NCBI GenBank assembly: GCA_022837185.1
Contig: JALHJD010000055.1
Span: 1-13,094, forward strand
DNA: 13,094 nucleotides
From: Desulfobacteraceae bacterium
Lineage (GTDB): Bacteria; Desulfobacterota; Desulfobulbia; Desulfobulbales; Desulfobulbaceae
Reading direction: 5' to 3'
Shown: positions 1-9,530 of the stretch, piece by piece
Layout of the letters: each line of letters begins with the position of its first letter
How positions within the stretch are numbered: the first letter of the stretch is position 1
Program-made: the position numbers and the translations under genes
Notes under the pieces: generated by a model
Told to the model about the DNA's origin: nothing
What the model saw: only the letters and a program-made list of their open reading frames with translations
Databases searched by the model: none

Positions 1-1
1 G

Positions 2-280
2 GGAATGGACAGGTTCGGCAACATCCGCACTTCCATCACTGCGGCGGACCTTGACAGGCATCGGTCCACCGCGATTGCCGGCATCGAGATCGGGGCGGAC
101 CGCATCCATACCGTGGTCTCGACCTATTCGGACCGGCCTGCCGGAGAACTGCTTGCCCTGATCGACAGCAGCGGACACCTTGAGATTGCCGTCAACAGGG
201 GAAATGCGGCGATGCGGACCGGCTGCCGGATCGGCGATCCGGTGCGGGTGCTGCTGGGCGGCGGGACGGGCCCCCCTTAA
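2..280 (+). CDS. SAM hydroxide adenosyltransferase-like protein (DUF62/SAM hydrolase), C-terminal part
   Basis: This is the C-terminal part of a protein related to SAM hydroxide adenosyltransferases (the chlorinase/fluorinase-like DUF62 family), which cleave S-adenosylmethionine to adenosine and methionine. The frame is open to the window edge, so the 5' part is missing. The ATG at 5 is probably internal, because the adjoining MDRFGNIRTSI matches the family's conserved D-x-FGN-x-x-T-N-I segment that begins the C-terminal beta-barrel domain. Later residues include SGHLEIAVNRGNAA and a G-D-P-V-R-V-L strand, also family-typical. About 92 residues are visible of a usual 250-280, so the N-terminal active-site domain cannot be checked. 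The gene is convergent with the cytochrome gene, and the two stop codons overlap in the TTAA at 277-280. The family call is fairly sure; the reaction is inferred from the family. Confidence 0.78.
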   Translation, partial: GMDRFGNIRTSITAADLDRHRSTAIAGIEIGADRIHTVVSTYSDRPAGELLALIDSSGHLEIAVNRGNAAMRTGCRIGDPVRVLLGGGTGPP

Positions 281-1059
281 AAGGGATGACAGGCGAAACA
301 GAGGCGGGGCGAGGGGAGACGGAGCCTATCCGGCTCGTCGGCCCCCTTGGCCGCCGCTTCACGGCGGATCACCCCTTTCTGGTGCGGGTTGTGGCAGGTG
401 GAGCAGGTAACCCGATTCCTCGGCACCAGCGGCAGCAGAACATTTAACTCGGTTTCCCTCTTTTCGAGGTTCCTGAGCATTTCAAGGGAGGGCTCGACGA
501 GGAGATGCTGGGCCTGGAACAGCGCGTTGACCATGGGCGGATGACAGCGCCAGCAGAGAAACCCGACATCGGCCCGCAGCCGGATATCCTCGGTCCTGTC
601 CACATCCGGGTTGGGCGTGCCCTCATGGCAGACAACACAGACGGTCATGCCGCCGACAATTTTCCGCAACCCACCGCTGTCATCCAGCATCCGGTGGGGA
701 TTCATCCCCTTGTACTCCTCCTGATGGTGGCATTTGTAACAGATGTCCCGCTGCACCAGATAAGGTCCTTCCCGCAGAAAATTGGCGCCCCCCGTTTCAT
801 GATCATCGAAGTGGCACGTCACGCAGGTGATCCTGCCGTCGGTGAGGGGAAACGGGACCTCGCCGATGGGAGGGATGTCGACCGGATGGTGATTCCGCCG
901 GTAATCGTGGCAGCTCAGGCAGTCGGCATATTTGTTGGCCGGGAGACCGGCGCCCTCTTCCGCCAAGGGGCTTTGCGCCGATCCGACCCGGGGCCCGAAA
1001 CCGATGGCCAGGACGGCAATAACCGCCGCGCCGAGGAGAAGCAGGTGCTTGTTTTTCAT
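277..1059 (-). CDS. Periplasmic heptaheme c-type cytochrome
   Basis: This is a secreted multiheme cytochrome c, presumably an electron carrier in the periplasm. From the ATG at 1059 it has 260 residues. A signal peptide (MKNKH, then LLLLGAAVIAVLAIGFG) has a likely cleavage site after VGSA near residue 28. Seven CXXCH heme sites follow at about residues 47, 79, 107, 141, 169, 219 and 254: CLSCH, CVTCH, CYKCH, CVVCH, CWRCH, CSTCH and CFACH. The last lies two residues from the C-terminus. Further histidines (NHHP, DDH, NPH twice) could be distal heme ligands. The spacing resembles doubled-CXXCH cytochromes, but I do not recognise a named family. An in-frame ATG at 1080 adds seven residues and is possible; neither start has a clear ribosome site. 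The gene follows aroA after a 124-nt gap, so it may have its own promoter. The electron donor and acceptor are unknown. Confidence 0.9.
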   Translation of the reverse strand: MKNKHLLLLGAAVIAVLAIGFGPRVGSAQSPLAEEGAGLPANKYADCLSCHDYRRNHHPVDIPPIGEVPFPLTDGRITCVTCHFDDHETGGANFLREGPYLVQRDICYKCHHQEEYKGMNPHRMLDDSGGLRKIVGGMTVCVVCHEGTPNPDVDRTEDIRLRADVGFLCWRCHPPMVNALFQAQHLLVEPSLEMLRNLEKRETELNVLLPLVPRNRVTCSTCHNPHQKGVIRREAAAKGADEPDRLRLPSPRLCFACHPF

Positions 1060-1183
1060 GGATCTGCCGTGTTGTTTCATTGTTGAAGGCGTCCAGATCG
1101 TCCCGGACGACTTTCCGATCCGGATTTGCAAAAATCAAGCCCATATCGCGATGCCGCGCTGTTTCGTGACAGCTCCGTGGACT

Positions 1184-2476
1184 TTACCGGCGCTCGATCC
1201 TGGTCAGCAGTGCAAACCGCTCCCAGAAATCGGGAAAGGACTTGGCCACGCAATCCTCGCCGGTGATTTTGACCCCGGGCACCCGCAGGCCGGCCACGGC
1301 AAAGCACATGGCGATCCGGTGATCATGGTAGGTCTCGATGGCGGCGCCGTGCAGATTTGTGCCGCCGCCCCGGCCGTGAATGATCAGCCGGTCCGGCCCT
1401 TCCTCGACCTCGGCCCCCATCTTGCCCAGCTCGCTTGCCATGGCGCTGATCCGGTCGCATTCCTTGATCCGCAGGTGGGCGATATTGCGGATGACCGTTG
1501 TGCCTTCGGCAAAGGCGGCCACCACGGCCAGGGTCGGGGCCACGTCGGGCATGTTGCCCATGTCCGCCTCGATGGCTTCAAGCCTGTCGAGCGGCCCAGT
1601 CACCGTTATCCCGTTGCCCTGCCGGCGAACGGTGCATCCCATCCGGCCCAGCAGGGGAACGAGGAAGGCGTCACCCTGCAGGGAAGGGACGGGCACGTTG
1701 GCCACGGTCACCCTGCCGCCGGTAATCGCGGCCGCGGCCCAGAAATAGGAGGCCCCGGAAGCATCTCCCTCGATCCGGTACTCCCTGCCCCGGTACCTGC
1801 CCGGCGAAACTCTGAAAAAGGTGAGGGAGGGCGCCGCCTCGCCGCCGATGCCGAATCCGGCCATCACGTCCAGGGTCATTTCGACGTAGGGACGGGACAA
1901 AACCTCCCCCCGCACCTCGAGCTCCGCGGTTTCCCGGGCATAGGGCGCCACCAGGAGGAGGGAGGAAAGATACTGGCTGGATTTGCCCTCGGGCAGGACG
2001 GTCCTGCCCCCGGCGATGCCGTCGGCTTCGATGGTCAGCGGCGGGCAGCCGTTACCGGCGTCGCTGCGCACTTTGACGCCCCAGCCGCGCAGGGCCTGCA
2101 GCAGCGGCTCGATCGGCCTTTGCGCCATCCGGGAATCGCCGGTTATCCTGAAGGTTCCGTGCCCCAGGCAGGCGACCGAGGTGAGGAAACGGGTGGCGGT
2201 GCCGTTGTTGCCGAGATATATATCGCCGGCCGGCGCGGCGATGACGCCCCCGGACCCTCGTACGACCCAGCGGGCCGCGTCGCTGTCGTCGATTGCAATT
2301 CCCATGGCCCGCAGGGCACCGATGGTATAGCTGGTGTCCTCGCTGGCCAGGGGGTTGATCAGCACCGAGTCGCCCTCTGCCAGGGCCGCGGCGATGAGCG
2401 CCCGCTGGGTAATGCTTTTCGACCCCGGCACCTCGACCGTGGCATCGACTTTGTCCACAGGAATGATCCGTATCAT
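1184..2476 (-). CDS. aroA: 3-phosphoshikimate 1-carboxyvinyltransferase (EPSP synthase)
   Basis: AroA joins phosphoenolpyruvate to shikimate 3-phosphate to give EPSP, the sixth shikimate-pathway step, in the cytoplasm. The 430-residue length is normal. Visible landmarks are PGSKSITQR at 17-25 (substrate-binding Lys20 and Arg25), LGNNGTATRFL at 88-98, GDSRMAQRP at 113-121, SSQYL near 166, DASGASYF near 238, MPDVAPT with catalytic-type Asp311, IKECDR with Glu339 and Arg342, DHRI at 385, and AKSFPDF at 411. All catalytic residues known from the E. coli enzyme have counterparts. In the PEP-site loop, the place of E. coli Pro101 is Phe97 and that of Ala95 is Asn91; this mixture between class I and class II sequences may affect inhibitor response (inference). 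The ATG at 2476 is the only sensible start and no ribosome site is visible. It lies downstream of aroE, separated by a palindromic repeat. Confidence 0.97.
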   Translation of the reverse strand: MIRIIPVDKVDATVEVPGSKSITQRALIAAALAEGDSVLINPLASEDTSYTIGALRAMGIAIDDSDAARWVVRGSGGVIAAPAGDIYLGNNGTATRFLTSVACLGHGTFRITGDSRMAQRPIEPLLQALRGWGVKVRSDAGNGCPPLTIEADGIAGGRTVLPEGKSSQYLSSLLLVAPYARETAELEVRGEVLSRPYVEMTLDVMAGFGIGGEAAPSLTFFRVSPGRYRGREYRIEGDASGASYFWAAAAITGGRVTVANVPVPSLQGDAFLVPLLGRMGCTVRRQGNGITVTGPLDRLEAIEADMGNMPDVAPTLAVVAAFAEGTTVIRNIAHLRIKECDRISAMASELGKMGAEVEEGPDRLIIHGRGGGTNLHGAAIETYHDHRIAMCFAVAGLRVPGVKITGEDCVAKSFPDFWERFALLTRIERR

Positions 2477-2487
2477 GGATAGGTCAG

Positions 2488-2509
2488 GTGATTATGTGAT
2501 TATGTGATA
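2488..2509. repeat. Short tandem octamer repeat before aroA
   Basis: GTGATTAT occurs twice in tandem (2488-2495, 2496-2503), followed by a partial third copy GTGATA. It lies 11 nt upstream of the aroA start. On the aroA strand each unit reads with a CATAAT core, which looks like a -10 box, but no convincing -35 box lies at the right distance. The tract occupies the place where a ribosome site would be expected. Its role is unknown. Confidence 0.6.
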
Positions 2510-2514
2510 AAGAA

Positions 2515-2611
2515 CCCCTCATCCGCCCCTGCGGGGCACCTTCTCCCTCAGGGAGAAGGGTGTTTTCAAATCCCCTCTCCAGGGGAGGGTAGCCGGAGGG
2601 CGGGTGAAGGG
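2515..2611. repeat. REP-like compound palindromic element (three hairpins in an outer inverted repeat)
   Basis: This 97-nt intergenic element lies between aroE and aroA. Outer arms CCCCTCATCCGCCC (2515-2528) and GGGCGGGTGAAGGG (2598-2611) are complementary at 12 of 14 positions. Inside are three hairpins: GCCCC-TGC-GGGGC (2525-2537), a 9-bp perfect stem CCTTCTCCC-TCA-GGGAGAAGG (2539-2559), and CCCCT-CTCC-AGGGG (2572-2585). The first hairpin shares bases with the left outer arm, so the two are alternative pairings. Similar GC-rich 'CCCTCATCCGCCC...' repeats are scattered between genes in many proteobacterial genomes; that this is a member is inference from one copy. In the mRNA it could slow decay of the upstream message or separate aroA expression from the genes before it. 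It contains no gene. Confidence 0.7.
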
Positions 2612-2638
2612 CTTTGTAAACCGGCAATCCGGCAGGAT

Positions 2639-3544
2639 TCAAGCCCCAAACTGCCGACGGCCGACTGATGACTGCAAACTCCCGGCGTCAGCCGGGTCCC
2701 GGCGCAGCCGGACGGCCAGAACCTCCCGCATGACCTCCAGGGGAGCTTCCCTGCCGGTCCACAGTTCGAACTGGGCCGCGCCCTGGTAGAGCAGCATGGC
2801 CAGCCCGTCAACGACTTCGCAGCCGGCGGCGGCCGCCTCCCGCAGGAGTCTGGTTTGCAGCGGCGCATAGACGATGTCCATGACCACGGCAAATCCGGAC
2901 AGCAGTTCCCGCGGGACGGGAGTCCGGTCCGTATCCGGGACCATGCCCACCGAGGTGGCGTTGACCAGGATGTCGGCCGAGACCTGATCAATTCTGTCCA
3001 GTGGGTAAAAGGGGCAGTCAAGCTGTTCGGCGAGCTTTTTGCCCGTATCAACGGTCCGGTTGCAGATCACCACCCCGGCGCCGGCCTCCAGGAGGCCAAA
3101 GCCGATGGCCCGGGCCGACCCTCCGGCCCCGGCGATGAGCACCCTGCTCCCCCGCAGCCGGATCTTCTCCTCAAGGGCCCGGTTGGCCCCAAGCCAGTCG
3201 GTGTTGAAGCCGTGGACAATCTTTTCCCCTCCGGCCTCCCTTTCCCTGACCAACAGGGTGTTGACCGCGCCGATCCGGCGGGCAACCGGGTCAAGAACAT
3301 CGATGAACGGGAGAACGTCCTGCTTGTACGGGATGGTGACGCTGGCGCCCCGGAAGCCGAGGGCCTTGAGACCGGCAATCCCGTCGCCGATGCTGCTGGT
3401 CGGCAGCGGCACGTAGATGCGGTTCATGCCCAGGGCCTGGAACGAGGCGTTGTGCATGGCCGGGCTCAGGGAATGGCGCACCGGCCGGCCGATGATGCCG
3501 AAGGTCTCGGTTTCGCCGTTGACGTTGCAGGGGAGGTCCGTCAT
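2639..3544 (-). CDS. aroE: Shikimate dehydrogenase (NADP+)
   Basis: AroE reduces 3-dehydroshikimate to shikimate with NADPH, two steps before AroA. The N-terminal substrate domain shows FGIIGRPVRHSLSPAMHN (15-32) with the shikimate-binding S-x-S pair, VTIPYK with catalytic Lys74, AVNTL at 93-97, and NTDW with catalytic Asp116. The nucleotide-binding domain shows GAGGSARA, then a CNRT segment and NATSVGM; the C-terminal domain has DGLAMLLYQGA. The protein has 301 residues, roughly 25-30 more than the E. coli enzyme. Part of the excess is a loop after NTLL (REREAGGEKI) and part is a tail whose last ten codons fall in a degenerate heptamer repeat. The ATG at 3544 starts 9 nt after the nadC stop, so translation is probably coupled. 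Identification is very sure. Confidence 0.96.
   Translation of the reverse strand: MTDLPCNVNGETETFGIIGRPVRHSLSPAMHNASFQALGMNRIYVPLPTSSIGDGIAGLKALGFRGASVTIPYKQDVLPFIDVLDPVARRIGAVNTLLVREREAGGEKIVHGFNTDWLGANRALEEKIRLRGSRVLIAGAGGSARAIGFGLLEAGAGVVICNRTVDTGKKLAEQLDCPFYPLDRIDQVSADILVNATSVGMVPDTDRTPVPRELLSGFAVVMDIVYAPLQTRLLREAAAAGCEVVDGLAMLLYQGAAQFELWTGREAPLEVMREVLAVRLRRDPADAGSLQSSVGRRQFGA
2649..2676. repeat. Degenerate heptamer tandem repeat in the aroE tail
   Basis: Four adjacent heptamers, AACTGCC, GACGGCC, GACTGAT and GACTGCA, share a GACTGNN pattern. They encode about residues 290-299 of AroE, just before its stop codon at 2639. The encoded tail has no counterpart in the conserved enzyme fold. 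The repeat may have displaced the original stop codon. The period is visible but degenerate. Confidence 0.5.
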
Positions 3545-3553
3545 GGCCGGTGG

Positions 3554-7071
<3,518 letters not shown>

Positions 7072-7112
7072 TGATTTGTTGTCGTAAAGTGCCCCGGTCC
7101 GCGGGATTCCTT

Positions 7113-8186
7113 TCAGAACACGCTCCACGGTTTGGGCATGAAAATATGGTTATACAGATCCAGGGCATAGCGGTCGGTCATGCCGGCGATGAAGTCGCAG
7201 ACTTCCCGGTGCACCTTTTCCCCTTTATCGTTCCGCGGTTCGAATTCCCCTGCCTCGCAGAAGCAGGTGCCGCCCCTGGGAAAATCATGCTCGAGAAAAA
7301 ACTGGTACAGTTCCCTGATGATCTTCTGTGCCTTGACAAATTCGTTGTGCACCCTGTAGTTCCTGTACACGTGATCATACAGGAACATTCGCAGCTTGGA
7401 AATGGTTTCCTCCATCAGGCCGCTCAGATGGAGATTCCCGTCGTCGCAGCGCAGGGTCTCCTCGACGAGGTCCTTGACCATGGCATCGATGCGGCTTGAC
7501 GTATCGTCTCCCACCACCCGCCGGATATCGGCGGGCAGATCGGATTCCCGGATCATCCCGGCCCGGAGGGCGTCGTCCATGTCATGGTTGACATAGGCCA
7601 TGATATCCGCCACCCGCACAACCTGGCCCTCCAGGGTAGCGGCAAGCTGCGATTTGTCGCCGGGCAGGATCGCCCCGTACCCTTTGGAATGCTTGATGAT
7701 GCCGTTGCGGACCTCCCAGGTCAGATTGAGGCCGCGGCGGTCGTTTTCCAGGACATCAACGACCCGGAGGCTCTGCACGTTATGCTTGAAACCGCCCGGG
7801 TGCAGTTCATTGAGCGTGAACTCCCCGGCATGACCGAAGGGCGTGTGGCCCAGATCATGGGCCAGGGCGATGGCCTCGGTCAGGTATTCGTTAAGGCGGA
7901 GGCAGACAGACATGGTCCTGGCGATCTGCGACACCTCCAGGACATGCGTCAGCCTGGTCCGGTAATGGTCCCCGGCCGGGGACAGGAAAACCTGGGTCTT
8001 GTGCTTCAGACGGCGGAAAGTCTTGGAATGGATGATGCGGTCCCGATCCCGCTGAAAAACCGTCCGCAGCTCGCAGGAGTCCTGTGCTGCGTGCAGCCTC
8101 CCCTTTGACTGGGCGCTCAGGGACGCATGGGGCGACAGCAGTTTCCGTTCGGTTTCCTCAAGCTGGTGTCGAATGTTCAAACCCAT
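7113..8186 (-). CDS. dgt: dGTP triphosphohydrolase-like HD-domain protein
   Basis: This is an HD-superfamily hydrolase of the dGTPase family, which removes triphosphate from dGTP (and often other dNTPs) and so tunes dNTP pools. The family signature RDRDRIIHSKTFRRLKHKTQVF spans about 46-67. The metal ligands are visible as His81 in TRLTHVLEV, His110-Asp111 in LAHDLGHTPFGHAGE, and Asp194 in VRVADIMAYVNHD. The 357-residue length fits the shorter 'type 2' dGTPase-like proteins rather than the ~500-residue E. coli Dgt, so substrate preference is uncertain. The ATG at 8186 is preceded by GGAAAAG, a weak ribosome site. A 95-nt gap upstream may carry a promoter. Its stop lies 41 nt before the valS start, so dgt probably leads a dgt-valS-nadC-aroE transcript. 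Confidence 0.92.
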   Translation of the reverse strand: MGLNIRHQLEETERKLLSPHASLSAQSKGRLHAAQDSCELRTVFQRDRDRIIHSKTFRRLKHKTQVFLSPAGDHYRTRLTHVLEVSQIARTMSVCLRLNEYLTEAIALAHDLGHTPFGHAGEFTLNELHPGGFKHNVQSLRVVDVLENDRRGLNLTWEVRNGIIKHSKGYGAILPGDKSQLAATLEGQVVRVADIMAYVNHDMDDALRAGMIRESDLPADIRRVVGDDTSSRIDAMVKDLVEETLRCDDGNLHLSGLMEETISKLRMFLYDHVYRNYRVHNEFVKAQKIIRELYQFFLEHDFPRGGTCFCEAGEFEPRNDKGEKVHREVCDFIAGMTDRYALDLYNHIFMPKPWSVF

Positions 8187-8226
8187 CTTTTCCGATGCCG
8201 CTGCTTTCCTTATTACCGTTCAGTCC

Positions 8227-8255
8227 TTCATAGCAGTACGGGGGGATGAGGACAA
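8227..8255 (-). promoter_or_regulatory. Possible sigma70-type promoter before dgt
   Basis: On the minus strand TTGTCC (8250-8255) and TATGAA (8227-8232) are separated by exactly 17 nt. Each matches the sigma70 consensus at four of six positions. It sits in the 95-nt gap between the Fe-S protein gene and dgt, where a promoter for dgt-valS-nadC-aroE would be expected. The match is modest and could be chance. Confidence 0.3.
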
Positions 8256-8281
8256 GGGTTTTCTTTGCCAACCCCCCGGAA

Positions 8282-9517
8282 TCAGGAATCATTATCAAGA
8301 CAATCCGCCAACAGTACGGCCGGGTGCAGGACCCGGACCGGAGCATGCCGGATATCCAGGCCGGTGCGCCACTGCAGGAGGCAGCCGGAACAGCCTGTGG
8401 CGAGCACGTCCGCCCCGGTCGCCAGCGCGGCCTCGCAGGCCCTGGAAAAAATCCTGTCGCCCAGCTCCGGGTAGCCCAAATAAAACAATCCTCCCTGGCC
8501 GCAACAGTGCGGCCCTCCCTCGGGTTCGACAATGACCGCGCCTTGGAGCTGCCGCAGCAGTGCGGGCGGTGCCTCCCTGTTTTCCCCGGAAAAACGGAGA
8601 TGACACGGCTCATGGTACAGAATCCGCTCCCTGCCGGGGGAGCGGAACACCGGGGCGGGATCCAGTTCAAGCATGAAGGCGGAAAATTCCCTGACCCTGC
8701 GGCTGAACCACTCCGCCCGCTCCCGCCACCCGGGATCGTCGGAAAAAAGTTCCCCGTACTTCTTCAGGTGGGCGAAACACGAGACGCAGGAGGTCAGTAC
8801 CGGGCCGGTCGAAGATTCAAATGCTTCGATATTCTGCTTGGCCAGCCGAACGGCCTCCTCCCTGTCGCCAGCCGACCACGCCGCCAGGCCGCAGCATCCC
8901 TGCGCCCGGGGTTCGACCGTCGGGCTCCCGGAAAAGCGGCGGACAAGCCGGCGGGTGGCGCCGGCAATGGACGGCTGCAGATAGCGGGCCAGACAGCCGA
9001 CAAAATACTGGATCCCGGCGGCAGCAGTATCAGGCTCGATGGCGGTTTCCTGTTGCGCCGCAGGTCCGGCCGCCGGTTCCCCGTCCAGCAGGGCAAGCTT
9101 GAGCCGCAGGCCGCTGTCCCTGGGGATCAGCGGCAGACGCTCCAGGGCCAGTCCTGTTTTCACCAGTCTTTCCAGCAGAACCGGACGGGCCAGAACAGTG
9201 CGGACCAGGCTCCGGCGCAGGGGATGGCGGCCGTACAGAAAGGAAAAACGGGAACGGGCCTCAACGGTCAACCGCCGAATCGGCAGGTGCCGGGGACAGA
9301 CATTTTCGCAGGCCCCGCAGAGCAGACATTGGGCAAACAGGTCCTCATACGCTGCGGATGGCCTGGCGGCCAGCTCCGTTCCCAGCAGGTGGAGCCTGCC
9401 CCTCGCCGTCAGGGATTCGCGCCCGGTCACGCGGTACACCGGGCAGACAGCCGTGCAGCTTCCGCACTTCGCGCATTGCCCCTGCTGTCCGGTCAATGGC
9501 AGTCCATGGTCCCGCAT
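8282..9517 (-). CDS. GlcF-like (Fe-S)-binding protein with two CCG domains
   Basis: This cytoplasmic Fe-S protein resembles GlcF, the iron-sulfur subunit of glycolate oxidase, and related LutA/LldE-type proteins that pass electrons from a 2-hydroxyacid dehydrogenase. Two 4Fe-4S ferredoxin motifs are near the N-terminus: CAKCGSCTAVCP (15-26) and CLLCGACENVCP (64-75). Two cysteine-rich CCG domains follow. The first has VGCL at about 175, GCCGLAAW and SCVSC; the second has HEPCHL, CCGQGG and TGCSGC. The 411-residue length is close to E. coli GlcF (about 407). The ATG at 9517 is 13 nt after the prfB stop; an in-frame TTG at 9571 would overlap prfB by 41 nt and is less likely. No FAD-binding GlcD-type partner is in the window, so the substrate cannot be assigned. 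Confidence 0.85.
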   Translation of the reverse strand: MRDHGLPLTGQQGQCAKCGSCTAVCPVYRVTGRESLTARGRLHLLGTELAARPSAAYEDLFAQCLLCGACENVCPRHLPIRRLTVEARSRFSFLYGRHPLRRSLVRTVLARPVLLERLVKTGLALERLPLIPRDSGLRLKLALLDGEPAAGPAAQQETAIEPDTAAAGIQYFVGCLARYLQPSIAGATRRLVRRFSGSPTVEPRAQGCCGLAAWSAGDREEAVRLAKQNIEAFESSTGPVLTSCVSCFAHLKKYGELFSDDPGWRERAEWFSRRVREFSAFMLELDPAPVFRSPGRERILYHEPCHLRFSGENREAPPALLRQLQGAVIVEPEGGPHCCGQGGLFYLGYPELGDRIFSRACEAALATGADVLATGCSGCLLQWRTGLDIRHAPVRVLHPAVLLADCLDNDS

Positions 9518-9530
9518 CCCGTGGGCGGCA

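Noticed and set aside
803..1144. Leftward frame starting with ATG at 1144, overlapping the cytochrome
   Set aside because: The first 33 codons look passable, but the rest runs out of frame through the heme protein and is Arg/Pro/Gly-rich. No ribosome site is seen.
1158..1173. Hairpin GCTGT-TTCGTG-ACAGC after aroA as a terminator
   Set aside because: The stem is only 5 bp and no U-tract follows on the transcribed strand.
932..2482. Rightward open frame of 516 codons opposite aroA
   Set aside because: It is antisense to a clear EPSP synthase and its translation is rich in Gly, Pro, Arg and His without domain structure.
2515..2611. Palindromic cluster as a CRISPR fragment or an intrinsic terminator
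   Set aside because: There are no direct repeats with regular spacers, and the hairpins are not followed by a run of U in the aroE-to-aroA direction.
7072..7128. Nineteen-residue N-terminal extension of ValS from GTG 7128
   Set aside because: It would overlap dgt by 16 nt, and ValS similarity starts after the ATG at 7071.
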